Numbered from the stretch's first letter, positions 6,811-15,481 are shown. The stretch is 64,000 nucleotides of DNA from Actinoplanes campanulatus (GCF_014647795.1 NZ_BMPW01000014.1:218653-282652), one strand, 5' to 3'. Program-made: numbers and translations. The notes: a model not told the origin generated them from the letters alone.

Positions 6811-8424
6811 GTGAGTCAGAGCGTGTCGTCAGCAGCCACGACGGCGGGTGTCGGAGTCCAGGCGGCCAAACGGCGTACCTTCGCGGTGATCTCGCACCCG
6901 GACGCCGGCAAGTCGACGATGACCGAGGCGCTCGCCCTGCACGCCCGGGTGATCGGGCAGGCCGGGGCGGTGCACGGCAAGGGCGACCGCCGGGGCGTGG
7001 TCTCCGACTGGATGGCCATGGAGCAGGAGCGCGGCATCTCGGTCACCTCGGCCGCGTTGCAGTTCTCCTACCGGGACACGGTCATCAACCTGCTGGACAC
7101 CCCCGGTCACGCCGACTTCTCCGAGGACACCTACCGGGTGATCACCGCGGTGGACAGCGCCGTCATGCTGCTGGACGCCGCGAAGGGCCTCGAGCCGCAG
7201 ACGCTGAAGCTGTTCGAGGTGTGCCGGCAGCGCGGCATCCCGGTCATCACGTTCATCAACAAGTGGGACCGTCCGGGCAACGACGCGCTCGCCCTGATGG
7301 ACGAGATCGAGCAGCGGATCGGGCTGCGGCCCACCCCGCTGACCTGGCCGGTCGGCATCGCCGGGCACTTCCACGGCGTGATCGACCGCCGGACCGGGGT
7401 GTTCACCCGCATGCAGCGGTCCCCCGGCGGCGCCGACCTGGCGATCGAGGAGGACATGACCGCCGCGGAGGCGGCCGAGCGGTTCGGGGCGGACTGGACC
7501 ACCGCCACCGAGGAGCTGGAGCTCCTCGAGATGACCGGCGCCGACCACGACCAGGAGGCGTTCCTGGGGGCGACCACCACGCCGGTGCTGTTCGGCGCGG
7601 CGGTCGCGAACCTCGGCGTACGCCAGCTGTTGAACGTGCTCGTGGAGCTGGCGCCGCCGGCGACCGCGCGGCCGACCGCGGCCGGCACCGACCAGCCGGT
7701 CGACGCGCCGTTCTCCGGGTTCGTCTTCAAGATCCAGGCGAACATGAACCGGGCCCACCGCGATCAGGTGGCGTTCATGCGGGTGTGCTCCGGCAAATTC
7801 GAGCGTGGCATGGTCGTCACCCACGGCGGCACCGGCAAGCCGTTCACCACGAAGTACGCGCAGCAGATCTTCGGGCAGGGCCGCGACACCATCGACGAGG
7901 CGTTCCCCGGCGACGTGGTCGGCCTGGTCAACGCGACGGCGCTGGGCATCGGCGACACGCTCTACGCGGGCCGCCCGGTGCGTTACCCGGCACTGCCGTC
8001 GTTCCCGCCGGAGCACTTCGCGGCGGTCCGCACCGACGACACCTCTGCATACAAGCGGTTCCGCCGCGGCATCGAGCAGCTCGACGCCGAGGGTGTGATC
8101 CAGGTGCTGCGTTCCGAGCAGCGCGGCGACGGCACCCCGGTGTTCGCCGCCGTCGGGCCGATGCAGTTCGAGGTCGCCACCCACCGTCTCGAGGCCGAGT
8201 TCGGGGTGCGGGTGAAGCTGGAGTTCCTGCCGTACGAGATCGCCGCCGTCACCGACGCGGCCGGCCGCGAGATGCTGCGCGGCGAGTCGAACGTCGAGGT
8301 GATGACCCGGGTCCGCGACGACGCGCTGCTCGCCGTCTTCCAGCACCGCTGGCGGATGCGCACGGTGGCCGGCCGCCACCAGGGCCTCCGCCTCGACGGG
8401 GTGATCGACGCCGGCCTGTCATAG
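6811..8424 (+). CDS. prfC: Peptide chain release factor 3 (GTPase)
   Basis: 537 residues from GTG 6811 (GGGGAAG upstream); the in-frame ATG at 6727 would add 28 unconserved residues. RF3 recycles RF1/RF2 from the ribosome after peptide release. G motifs are intact: SHPDAGKST (P-loop), RGISVTSAA (switch I), DTPGHADFSEDTYR (G3), NKWDRPG (G4; most homologues have NKLDR). Domain II and the RF3 C-terminal domain follow (QRGDGTPVFAAVGPMQFEVA, then RLEAEFGVRVKLEFLPYE), so length and layout are normal. It stands alone between a secreted esterase and a GH5 enzyme and is probably a housekeeping gene. Confidence 0.95.
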   Translation: MSQSVSSAATTAGVGVQAAKRRTFAVISHPDAGKSTMTEALALHARVIGQAGAVHGKGDRRGVVSDWMAMEQERGISVTSAALQFSYRDTVINLLDTPGHADFSEDTYRVITAVDSAVMLLDAAKGLEPQTLKLFEVCRQRGIPVITFINKWDRPGNDALALMDEIEQRIGLRPTPLTWPVGIAGHFHGVIDRRTGVFTRMQRSPGGADLAIEEDMTAAEAAERFGADWTTATEELELLEMTGADHDQEAFLGATTTPVLFGAAVANLGVRQLLNVLVELAPPATARPTAAGTDQPVDAPFSGFVFKIQANMNRAHRDQVAFMRVCSGKFERGMVVTHGGTGKPFTTKYAQQIFGQGRDTIDEAFPGDVVGLVNATALGIGDTLYAGRPVRYPALPSFPPEHFAAVRTDDTSAYKRFRRGIEQLDAEGVIQVLRSEQRGDGTPVFAAVGPMQFEVATHRLEAEFGVRVKLEFLPYEIAAVTDAAGREMLRGESNVEVMTRVRDDALLAVFQHRWRMRTVAGRHQGLRLDGVIDAGLS

Positions 8425-8436
8425 GCGGACAGGCGT

Positions 8437-8467
8437 CCGGCCGCTCATGAGCACCAGCAGCGGCCGG
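8437..8467 (+). terminator. Terminator after prfC
   Basis: Inverted repeat CCGGCCGCT / AGCGGCCGG (9 bp, 13-nt loop) starting 13 nt after the prfC stop. Confidence 0.6.
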
Positions 8468-8723
8468 GCCCAGGCAGCAGCGGAAAGCGGCCCAGGCCAG
8501 ACGCAGGCGACGGCAGAGCCGCCCCCGCCTCTCACAAGCGACGACAAAAGGCATGCGGCCGGCACGGGCAACGGCAAAGCAGCCCAGGCCGGGCGCGGGC
8601 AATGGCAGAAGCCGGCAGGCCGGGCGCGGGCAATGGCAGAAGCCGGCCAGGCCGGGCGCTCTCAAGCGACGGCAAGAGCATGCGGCCCGGCGCGGGCGAC
8701 GGAAGCAGAGCGGCCCCGGCCGC
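8468..8723. repeat. Degenerate tandem repeat tract between prfC and the GH5 gene
   Basis: A 31-32 bp unit built on CAGGCCGGGCGCGGGCAATG begins at 8585 and 8616, with a partial third copy at 8648. Looser copies of AAGCGACGGCAA-(N)-GCATGCGGCC occur on both sides. The tract is almost free of CG-neutral coding signals: the frames through it give only low-complexity Arg/Ala/Pro sequence, so I read it as non-coding. Confidence 0.6.
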
Positions 8724-10601
8724 TCATAGGCGACGGCAGAAAAGGGCGTCCGGGGTTTTCGAGGACAGGAAGCGTCCGGTGTAGGCGATTCCGGCCACGT
8801 ACTCGTTGTCGGCGCACTGGCCCTTGTAGTGGCCGCTCGCGAAGTCACCGCCCGGCCCACCGGCCGGGCGGTTGTCGCCGCGGTCGAACCACACGGTCCG
8901 GCCGCTGTCGGTGGCCGCCGTGGGCCGGGCGGTGGCGCACAGGGCGCTGGACACGGCGGCGCCCCGCACCGCGTAGCCGATCAGCACCGACGACGCCGGG
9001 CACTGCAGCTTCGTGTAGCCGGACGCCCAGTCGCGGGAGACGTGCCGTTCGTCGGTCACCACCTGGTAGGCGCTCCAGACGGTCGCGCCGGACACGTCGG
9101 TGCACAGGCCGCGGTTGCCGGTGTGGCTCAACCCGATCAACCGTTGACCGTCCGGGCAGGCGGCCTTGCGGGCGCCCCGGTCCCAGTCCGGCTGTGCACG
9201 CATCAATGTTGACGCGATGAAGTCAACATGATCCGGGCTCAACATTGACCGTGACAGGACAGGATCAACGTACCCCTGTCGTGTCGTGGCATCGACCAGC
9301 CGCTGCCAGGCGGCCGACCGCCAATCCGGACCGTCGATCAGCCCGGATCGCCGCCCCGCGGCGTCGAAGAACAGCAGCCCCCACTCGTTGCCGCTCTCCG
9401 CCCAGCCGACCACCGGCCAGTAGGCGAAGTCGGCGTCGGCCCGGATCAGGATGTCGACGAAGTTCTCGAACCAGGCCCGTTGCGGGCTGCCCGGAGCGGC
9501 GTCGGCGGCCACCCCGAACTCGCTGATCCACACCGGCGCCGTGAAGTGGTTGCCGGACTCCCCCGCCACGAACAGGGCGTCCCGCTGCACGACGGCGGCC
9601 AGATCGGCGGCGCTCAGATCCCGGTAGCGCGGATCGGTCGTCTCGCCGGTCCCGGTGGCCCCGCTGTGGTTCGGGCCGGTGTAGTCGTAGAAATGCGCCG
9701 AATACACCAGCTTCCCGGACCGGACCAGGGTGTGCGACAGGGTACGGACCGGCCGCAGTGTGGGCCGCTCGTGCGCGAACCCGTCCACCGGGATCCCGGT
9801 CCAGTTGATCCCCTCCACGATGATCAACAGGTTCGGGTTGGCCTCGGCGAGGATCCGGTCGCCGGTGCGCTGCGACGCGGCGAACCAGTCGTGGGCGTTG
9901 CCCCAGCCCCAGTTCGGGTCGTCCAGGACGGTACGCCGCACCTCGTTGTACAGATCGGCGCCGACCACCCGCGGATCGTCGCGGTAGCGCCGGGCCATGA
10001 ACAGCCAATCGTCCTCCCACTGCTGCACGCTCTGCGACGTGTTCCAGCGCTCGTTGCCGTCGACGGCACAGCACCAGCGGGTGGTGTTGGTGTGGTTGTT
10101 GAGGATCACGGCGACCCCGGCGCCGGTGAGCGCGGCGACGACCCGGTCGTACACCTGCAACGGTGTGAGCCCGCGCAACTGCGGATTCGCGGCGACGGCC
10201 GGGTCGGTCACCGGGCGGGTGTCGCGCAGCATCTCGTTCGAGAACGGCAGCCGGACGCTGTTGAGCCCCAGCTCCCGGAATCCGGCGACGATGGTGGCCA
10301 GCGGCGCCCGGTCGAGCCCGAGCGGGATCCGCCCCGAGTTCTCCCCCGCGTGATGGTTGGCGTTGTCGGCCGTGTCGCCGGAGCCGTTCCACGTGCCGCT
10401 CGCGCCGTGCCAGTTGCCGGAGCGCAGTTTGAAACGCTGCCCGTCGGCGTCGACTATGTAGCGGCCACGGGTCGACAATGGGCCGGTCCATCCGGGTTCG
10501 GCCGCGACGGCGGCCGGTGCGCCGGGCAGCAGGGTCGCGAACGACGACGACAGAACAACAAGCAGGCGTACGACGATGTGCACCCGTCCATTGAAGAACA
10601 T
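8724..10601 (-). CDS. Secreted glycoside hydrolase family 5 enzyme with Cys-rich C-terminal domain
   Basis: 625 residues with a signal peptide (about 1-34). Residues about 40-440 form a GH5 TIM barrel: NSVRLPFSNEM, GVAVILNNHT, the acid/base in GADLYNEV (Glu about 220) and the nucleophile in VWISEFG (Glu about 361). GH5 enzymes cut beta-1,4-glucans, mannans or related polymers; the exact substrate is not decided by these motifs. The last 130 residues contain two related Cys-containing segments (ACPDGQRLIGLSHTGNRGLC and QCADNEYVAGIAYTGRF) in place of a standard cellulose-binding module; I do not recognise this domain beyond its occurrence in actinobacterial hydrolases. The gene ends beside the 8468-8723 repeat tract. 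Confidence 0.88.
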   Translation of the reverse strand: MFFNGRVHIVVRLLVVLSSSFATLLPGAPAAVAAEPGWTGPLSTRGRYIVDADGQRFKLRSGNWHGASGTWNGSGDTADNANHHAGENSGRIPLGLDRAPLATIVAGFRELGLNSVRLPFSNEMLRDTRPVTDPAVAANPQLRGLTPLQVYDRVVAALTGAGVAVILNNHTNTTRWCCAVDGNERWNTSQSVQQWEDDWLFMARRYRDDPRVVGADLYNEVRRTVLDDPNWGWGNAHDWFAASQRTGDRILAEANPNLLIIVEGINWTGIPVDGFAHERPTLRPVRTLSHTLVRSGKLVYSAHFYDYTGPNHSGATGTGETTDPRYRDLSAADLAAVVQRDALFVAGESGNHFTAPVWISEFGVAADAAPGSPQRAWFENFVDILIRADADFAYWPVVGWAESGNEWGLLFFDAAGRRSGLIDGPDWRSAAWQRLVDATTRQGYVDPVLSRSMLSPDHVDFIASTLMRAQPDWDRGARKAACPDGQRLIGLSHTGNRGLCTDVSGATVWSAYQVVTDERHVSRDWASGYTKLQCPASSVLIGYAVRGAAVSSALCATARPTAATDSGRTVWFDRGDNRPAGGPGGDFASGHYKGQCADNEYVAGIAYTGRFLSSKTPDALFCRRL

Positions 10602-10624
10602 GAACGGATTTCAGGAAATACCTT

Positions 10625-10644
10625 TCGGTGACCCAGATCACCGA
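10625..10644. promoter_or_regulatory. Dyad between the GH5 gene and the divergent DUF4287 gene
   Basis: TCGGTGA-CCCAGA-TCACCGA, a perfect 7-bp inverted repeat in the 75-bp divergent region, 24-43 bp from the GH5 start. Operator or leader hairpin; regulator unknown. Confidence 0.4.
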
Positions 10645-10676
10645 TGAGTTCCCGGGGCGGGGCCGGTCTACCCCGC

Positions 10677-10886
10677 ATGACCAACCCGGTGAAGGGCCCC
10701 GCCAGCTATTTTCCGTCGATCGAGAAGAAGTACGGGCAGCCGATCGCGTACTGGACCGAACTCATCCGCTCGTCCCCGCTCACCCGGCACGGTGAACTGG
10801 TCTCCTGGCTGAAGGTTGAGCACGGCCTCGGGCACGGGCACGCCAACGCCCTGGTCGCGCACACCCTCGCCGAACAGAGGAACTGA
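10677..10886 (+). CDS. DUF4287 domain protein
   Basis: 69 residues from ATG 10677. The whole protein is one DUF4287 unit: SYFPSIEKKYGQPIAYW followed by a short helix, HGELVSWLKVEHGLGHGHANALVAHTL. Such proteins are small helical soluble proteins of unknown role, sometimes fused to DUF5655. No neighbour suggests a function: a divergent GH5 gene and a broken phosphotransferase flank it. Confidence 0.75.
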   Translation: MTNPVKGPASYFPSIEKKYGQPIAYWTELIRSSPLTRHGELVSWLKVEHGLGHGHANALVAHTLAEQRN

Positions 10887-11023
10887 CCGGGCGGCGCACG
10901 GAGGCCCGGATCCCGCCGAGAAGCGGGGCCGTCCGGCGCACATGCGCGCCGAGTCGCGGCTCGTGGCGGGCGCGACTCGCCGGACCGGGACACGCCCGGT
11001 CCGGCGACCGACGTCAGGAGGCG

Positions 11024-11419
11024 TACGTCTGGAATTCGGCGACCTTCGGCGTACCGGAAGAGCTTGTGATCTTGAAGGTCAGCAACCTGCTGGTGGCGGA
11101 CGGCCGCCTGACCGGGTTCGTGGACGGTGAACGGTTCCTCTACGGCGACCCGCTGCTCGACTTCACCTCGGCCGCCCTGTTCCGCCGCATCGAGGACGAA
11201 CCCGAACACCCCTTCCTTCAGGGGTACGGCGAGGTCCGTCTCGACGCGCCGGCGCTGCGCCGGCTCAGCCTCTACCGGCTGCACCTCCACCTGCTGATGA
11301 CCGTGGAGATGCCGAGCCGGCGGATCACCCGGGAGGCGCACCCGGAGCGCTACGAGCGGCTGGCCGAGCTGCTCGACGAGGAGCTGACCGAACTGGCCCG
11401 CCCGGTGCCGGTCGCCTAG
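11024..11419 (+). pseudogene. Remnant of an aminoglycoside-phosphotransferase-like kinase (C-terminal lobe only)
   Basis: The frame has a possible GTG at 11066 and reads upstream without a start to about 11009. It encodes NLLVADGRLTGFVDGERFLYGD and then a helical C-terminal lobe ending LDEELTELARPVPVA, which matches the metal-binding and C-terminal part of APH/choline-kinase-fold enzymes. The catalytic HGD motif that should precede NLLV is missing: the sequence runs EELVILKVSNLLV where ELVHGDLKVSNLLV would be expected. The whole N-lobe (ATP-binding) is absent, and only unrelated GC-rich DNA lies between 10887 and 11000. I conclude that the gene is decayed, by 5' truncation plus loss of the catalytic loop. 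Confidence 0.65.
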
Positions 11420-11480
11420 GTTCCCGGGTTGACCCGGGGTCGTAAGCTCGGTCGCTCGACAGGATGGAAGGCTGCCCGAC

Positions 11481-12395
11481 ATGACCGACATGACCCCGAG
11501 GCGTCTGGGAGCGCCGCTGGTCGTCGGCGCGCTCGCCGCCCTCGGGACGCTGGCGACCTATCACGTGTTCGTGCGCACCATCTCCGGGCAGTGGCTGGAC
11601 ACCGCCGCGATGCTCGGCACCGACGTGGAGCATCCCCGGCTCGCGCAGATCCTGACCCGGGTGCTGAACGGCACCACTCTGGCCGGTCTGGTGCTGGTCT
11701 GCGTGGTCGTGGTCGCGGTCGGCGTGGTTCGGCGGCGGCCCGGCCTGGCGGTGGCGGCGGCGGTGCTGGTGCTCGGCGCCAACGGCACCACCCAGTTCCT
11801 CAAGGACGTCCTGACCCGGCCGCCCATCGACCGGCTGGAGTTCGCGAACTCGCTGCCCAGCGGCCATACGACGGCCGCCGCGTCGGTGGCGTTCGCGGTG
11901 GTCCTGGTCCTGCCCGAGGCGGTCCGCGCGACCGCCGCCCTGTGCGGGGCCGGTTACACGGCGGCGATCGCGATCGCCACCGTGTGGTCGCAGTGGCACC
12001 GGCCCAGCGACGCGGTCGCCGCCATGCTCGTGGTGCTGGGCTGGGGTGCGCTGGTGATCCTCGGCGTCCGGCTGACGAGCCTGGACCGGACGGCCGCCAC
12101 CGGCCGCCCGAGCCCGCTGGGTGTGCTGCCGCTGGCGCTGACCGGGCTGGTCACGGCGCCCGCCGCGGCCCTCGGCTTCCTCGCCGCGAAGGCGTCCGAG
12201 CCGATGACCACCACCCCGGAGCCGAGCCGTATCGCTGTCGCCTCCGGGGCGGCCGGGATCGCCGCGGTCGTCGCCGCCACCTTCCTGGTGTGGCTGTGGC
12301 TGGCGACCGACGGCGAACGCGGTCAGGACGTGCGGCGGAAGGTGGCGTCGGCGCGTTCGGCGGCGGTGGAGACCGGGTCGATCCGCAGCACGTAG
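11481..12395 (+). CDS. PAP2-superfamily membrane phosphatase-like protein (motifs degenerate)
   Basis: 304 residues with about six to eight hydrophobic helices. The PAP2 active-site regions are recognisable: FLKDVLTRPP (motif C1), LPSGHTTAA (C2, with the His) and SQWHRPSDAVAA (C3, with the nucleophile-type His and Asp). Two usual residues are missing: the second Arg-Pro of C1 and the Arg that normally lies six residues before the C3 His. Family members dephosphorylate lipid phosphates such as undecaprenyl diphosphate or phosphatidic acid at the membrane. Activity of this variant is uncertain. Its last 73 nt overlap the convergent GH43 gene, so the two 3' ends are coded on both strands. Confidence 0.75.
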   Translation: MTDMTPRRLGAPLVVGALAALGTLATYHVFVRTISGQWLDTAAMLGTDVEHPRLAQILTRVLNGTTLAGLVLVCVVVVAVGVVRRRPGLAVAAAVLVLGANGTTQFLKDVLTRPPIDRLEFANSLPSGHTTAAASVAFAVVLVLPEAVRATAALCGAGYTAAIAIATVWSQWHRPSDAVAAMLVVLGWGALVILGVRLTSLDRTAATGRPSPLGVLPLALTGLVTAPAAALGFLAAKASEPMTTTPEPSRIAVASGAAGIAAVVAATFLVWLWLATDGERGQDVRRKVASARSAAVETGSIRST

Positions 12396-13804
12396 TTGCT
12401 GTGCCGGATGTAGCGGGTCGGGAAGTTGTACGACTGGAACGACGACCAGGAGGAGTCCGCCAGTCCGGCCACCTGACGGAAGGTGGCGTCCTGCCGGAAC
12501 GTCGCCGTCCCGTTGTTCGGTTCGAGCCGCAGCACGTAGTTGTTGTGCCGCAGGTAGTGGCCGGGGAAGTTGACCGACTCGAACGAGACGGCGGTGCTGT
12601 CGGCGAGGCCGGCCACGACGCGGAACTGCGAGTCCAGCGCCGGGGTCACGTTCGCGTCGATGCGGGTGGCGAAGTTCGAGTGGCGTACGAATCGGTCCTG
12701 GAAGTTGTAGGACTGGATTCGCTGGACCGTGACCGCGCCCGGGTTGCCCAGCTCGCCGGAGGGCCCGGCCAGCACCGTCGCGGTGGAGACCGGGACGCCC
12801 AGGTTGGGGGTGCCGTCGGCGTTCCAGGAGATCCGCTGGGCCCGGCTGGTACGCGTGGTGCCGCACCCCTGCGAGGTGGAGCTGTTGGCGTGGTAGACGA
12901 TCCAGTCCTCGGTGCCGTCCGGTGACTTGAAGAAGCTGTGGTGGGCCGGCCCGTAGACCCCGTTGGCGTCGCTGCGTTGGAAGAGCGGGTTGGCGAGCTT
13001 GGTCCACGCGGACCGGTTGAGCGGGTCGGAGCCGGTGAGCTCGAGCGCGCCGATCTTGTAGTCGGGGGTGCCGCAGAAGCTGGCCGAGTAGGTCAGGAAG
13101 GTGCGGCCGTTGCGCTGGAGCACGTACGGGCCCTCGTTGACCGGGTTGCCGACCCGTTCCCAGGCCAGCGTCGGCTCGGAGATGATGATGCCGAGCGACG
13201 CGGGTGTCCACGGGTTGGTCAGGCGGGTGATGAAGAGGCTCTGCAACCCGCCGTTCTCGAACCCGCCGTTGTTGTTGAAGGCGGAGAACACGAAGTAGTT
13301 GACCCCGCCGACGGTCATCACGCTGCCGTCGATCGACCAGCCGTTGTTCGGCATCAGGGTGAGCGCGCCCTTGTAGGTGTACGGCCCCATCGGATCGGTG
13401 CCGGCGCTTTCGAGGACGTGCTGGCGCTGCCCGCCGCAGCAGGCGGACGGCCCGGCCGAGTAGTAGAGGTACCAGCGCTGCCCGTTCGGCCCGTTGAGCA
13501 GGTGCAGGCTGGGCGCCCACATGTTCGACACCGCGTTGGGCTGCGACATCGTGAACACGGTCGTCTCGGCGGCGGTCTTCAGCCCGGCCAGGGTGGTGGA
13601 TCTACGGATGAGGATCTTCCCGGTCCACGTCGTGGCGGCGTAGTAGTAGTTGCCGTTGTAGTAGCTCATCCACGGGTCGGCGCTGTTGGGAGTGCCGACG
13701 ACCGGGTTCTGATAGGACGCTCCCGGCGCGGCGAGGGCTGGGGTGGGCGTCACGATGAGAGCCATCGCGGTGACCAACACGGTGATCATGGCCCGTATCC
13801 GCAC
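12323..13804 (-). CDS. Secreted GH43 arabinan-active enzyme with C-terminal AbfB (CBM42) domain
   Basis: 493 residues with a signal peptide (about 1-25). The GH43 five-blade propeller is marked by NSADPWMSYYNG (catalytic base Asp), WSIDGSVM (transition-state Asp) and NEGPYVLQ (acid Glu). The C-terminal 140 residues hold three AbfB-type beta-trefoil repeats (SYNFQDRFVRHSNF, NFPGHYLRHNNY, SYNFPTRYIRHSNY), which bind arabinofuranose side chains. This combination suggests an alpha-L-arabinofuranosidase or arabinanase acting on pectin arabinan or arabinoxylan. A GTTAGCGCTCAC dyad lies just upstream (13822-13833), shared in form with the divergent GH43 gene. Confidence 0.9.
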   Translation of the reverse strand: MRIRAMITVLVTAMALIVTPTPALAAPGASYQNPVVGTPNSADPWMSYYNGNYYYAATTWTGKILIRRSTTLAGLKTAAETTVFTMSQPNAVSNMWAPSLHLLNGPNGQRWYLYYSAGPSACCGGQRQHVLESAGTDPMGPYTYKGALTLMPNNGWSIDGSVMTVGGVNYFVFSAFNNNGGFENGGLQSLFITRLTNPWTPASLGIIISEPTLAWERVGNPVNEGPYVLQRNGRTFLTYSASFCGTPDYKIGALELTGSDPLNRSAWTKLANPLFQRSDANGVYGPAHHSFFKSPDGTEDWIVYHANSSTSQGCGTTRTSRAQRISWNADGTPNLGVPVSTATVLAGPSGELGNPGAVTVQRIQSYNFQDRFVRHSNFATRIDANVTPALDSQFRVVAGLADSTAVSFESVNFPGHYLRHNNYVLRLEPNNGTATFRQDATFRQVAGLADSSWSSFQSYNFPTRYIRHSNYVLRIDPVSTAAERADATFRRTS

Positions 13805-13821
13805 GGCACGCCTCCTTAAGC

Positions 13822-13833
13822 GTTAGCGCTCAC
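13822..13833. promoter_or_regulatory. LacI-like operator of the GH43-AbfB gene
   Basis: GTTAGCGCTCAC, one mismatch from the perfect palindrome GTTAGCGCTAAC, 18-29 bp before the start codon on the minus strand. Two related sites lie at 13951 and 17422. Confidence 0.55.
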
Positions 13834-13923
13834 AAAGATGACCGGCATGTTACGAGACATCCATATGCGTCACAAGGCTTGATCCCCAGCCTCTGCGACC
13901 GCCTTCTATTTCCGCGACGTTTC

Positions 13924-13962
13924 TTGACGTGACGGGTGATCGACGTGCATGTTAACGATCAC
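13924..13962 (+). promoter_or_regulatory. Promoter with overlapping LacI-like operator for the GH43-ricin gene
   Basis: TTGACG (13924-13929) and CATGTT (13948-13953), 18 bp apart, look like -35/-10 elements. The operator-like GTTAACGATCAC (13951-13962) overlaps the -10, the position at which a repressor would act. Confidence 0.5.
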
Positions 13963-13996
13963 ACATCCCCGTCCCCCACCCACAAGGAAGTCATCG

Positions 13997-15442
13997 ATGG
14001 GTCTTCGTGCTCGAATCCGTCGCAAGCTCACCGTCGCGCTGGCCGTGACGGTGGTGCTGCTGGCCGGCTTCGCCTCCCCGGCGTCCGCCCAATACATCAG
14101 CGTCAAGAACCCGGTCGTCTCGCAGCGCGCCGACACCGCGATCTTCAAGCACACCGACGGCTACTACTACATGACCGCGTCGGTGCCCGACTACAAGCGC
14201 GTCGAGCTGCGCCGCGCCACCACCCTCCAGGGGCTCGGCACCGCCGCCACGAGCAACGCGTTCGTCGCCCCGTCCAGCGGCGCCCTCAGCGGCTGGATCT
14301 GGGCGCCCGACATCCAGTACATCGACGGCGCCTGGTACATGTACTTCTCGGCGTCGCCCAACACCGCCCAGTTCGACCAGCGGCTCTACTGGATCCGCAA
14401 CACCAGTGCCAACCCGATGACCGGTACGTGGAGCGCCCCGCAGCGCTTCAACACCGGCTGGGAGTCGTTCCAGCTGGACGCCGCGGTCTTCGTCAACAAG
14501 GGCGTCCGCTACTTCGCCTGGGCCCAGGACAGCCCGTCCACCAGCTTCAACAGCCACATGTACCTCGCCCGGATGAACGGCCCGACCGCGATCACCGGCA
14601 CCGCCGTGGAGATCGCCCGGCCCACCGTGGCGTGGGAGAAGGAGGGCGTCGCCGGCGTCGTCGAGGGGCCGTCGCCGCTGGTCAAGAACGGCCGCGTCTA
14701 CATCGCCTACTCGGCGTCCGCGACCGACTCCCGTTACAAGCTGGGCCTGCTGTCCTCGTGGGACACCAGCGACCTGCTCAACCCGGCGTCCTGGTACAAG
14801 CACCCGAACCCGGTCTTCCAGACCGCGAACGGCGTCTACGGCCCCGGCCACGGCAGCTTCACCGTCGCCGAGGACGGCGTCACCGACATGCTGGTCTACC
14901 ACGCCCGCGACTACGCCACCCCGACGCCGGACGCGCTGACCGACCCGAACCGGCACACCCGCATGCAGCAGCTGCTGTGGCGGGAGAACGGCGACCCCTT
15001 CTTCGGCCAGCCGATCCCGAGCACCGTCACCAACCCGGGCATCCGGGGCCAGCACAGCAACCGGTGCGTCGACAACTACAACCGCGACACCACGCTGAAC
15101 GCGCTGGTCCGCCTCTACGACTGCAACGGCGGCACGGCCCAGCACTTCGAGCTGACCTACAAGAACGGGTCGTACTACGAGATCCGTAACCGCAACACCG
15201 GCACCTGCCTGTCGAACATCAACGCCAGCACCGCCGCGAACGCCGACGTCGGCCTCTACACCTGCAACGGCTCCACCAGCCAGCAGTGGATCGTGCTGGA
15301 CCGGGGCAGCGGCTGGTTCTCGCTGCGCAACGTCGCCGGCAACACCTGCCTGGACAACTACAACTGGGACGCCGCCAACGGCGCCCGCCTCTCCCTCTAC
15401 ACCTGCAACAGCCTGGCCGCCCAGAACTGGCGCCTCGGTTAA
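13997..15442 (+). CDS. Secreted GH43 enzyme with C-terminal ricin-type lectin domain
   Basis: 481 residues from ATG 13997 (AAGGAAG 7 nt upstream); the in-frame start at 13949 would lie inside the operator. After the signal peptide (about 1-32), the GH43 propeller shows QRADTAIFKHTDGYYY, FQLDAAVFVNKG and VVEGPSPLVKNG, the places of the base, the pKa-modulating Asp and the acid Glu. The last 135 residues form a ricin B trefoil (CBM13) with three repeats: NRCVDNYNRDT...LYDCNGG, TGTCLSNINAST...LYTCNGS and NTCLDNYNWDA...LYTCNS. It probably releases arabinose or xylose from plant polymers, the lectin domain tethering it to substrate. A perfect terminator follows. Confidence 0.9.
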   Translation: MGLRARIRRKLTVALAVTVVLLAGFASPASAQYISVKNPVVSQRADTAIFKHTDGYYYMTASVPDYKRVELRRATTLQGLGTAATSNAFVAPSSGALSGWIWAPDIQYIDGAWYMYFSASPNTAQFDQRLYWIRNTSANPMTGTWSAPQRFNTGWESFQLDAAVFVNKGVRYFAWAQDSPSTSFNSHMYLARMNGPTAITGTAVEIARPTVAWEKEGVAGVVEGPSPLVKNGRVYIAYSASATDSRYKLGLLSSWDTSDLLNPASWYKHPNPVFQTANGVYGPGHGSFTVAEDGVTDMLVYHARDYATPTPDALTDPNRHTRMQQLLWRENGDPFFGQPIPSTVTNPGIRGQHSNRCVDNYNRDTTLNALVRLYDCNGGTAQHFELTYKNGSYYEIRNRNTGTCLSNINASTAANADVGLYTCNGSTSQQWIVLDRGSGWFSLRNVAGNTCLDNYNWDAANGARLSLYTCNSLAAQNWRLG

Positions 15443-15444
15443 GC

Positions 15445-15476
15445 GGTTGCGGGGGCGGTCGCCCGCCCCCGCAACC
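15445..15476. terminator. Bidirectional terminator between GH43 and PL11 genes
   Basis: Perfect 14-bp stem GGTTGCGGGGGCGG / CCGCCCCCGCAACC with TCGC loop, between the convergent stop codons at 15442 and 15482. Confidence 0.85.
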
Positions 15477-15481
15477 CCCAC

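Noticed and set aside
8447-9220. A 257-codon frame through the repeat tract and the GH5 3' end
   Set aside because: Composition follows the repeat and then the antisense of GH5; no start signal and no recognisable domain.
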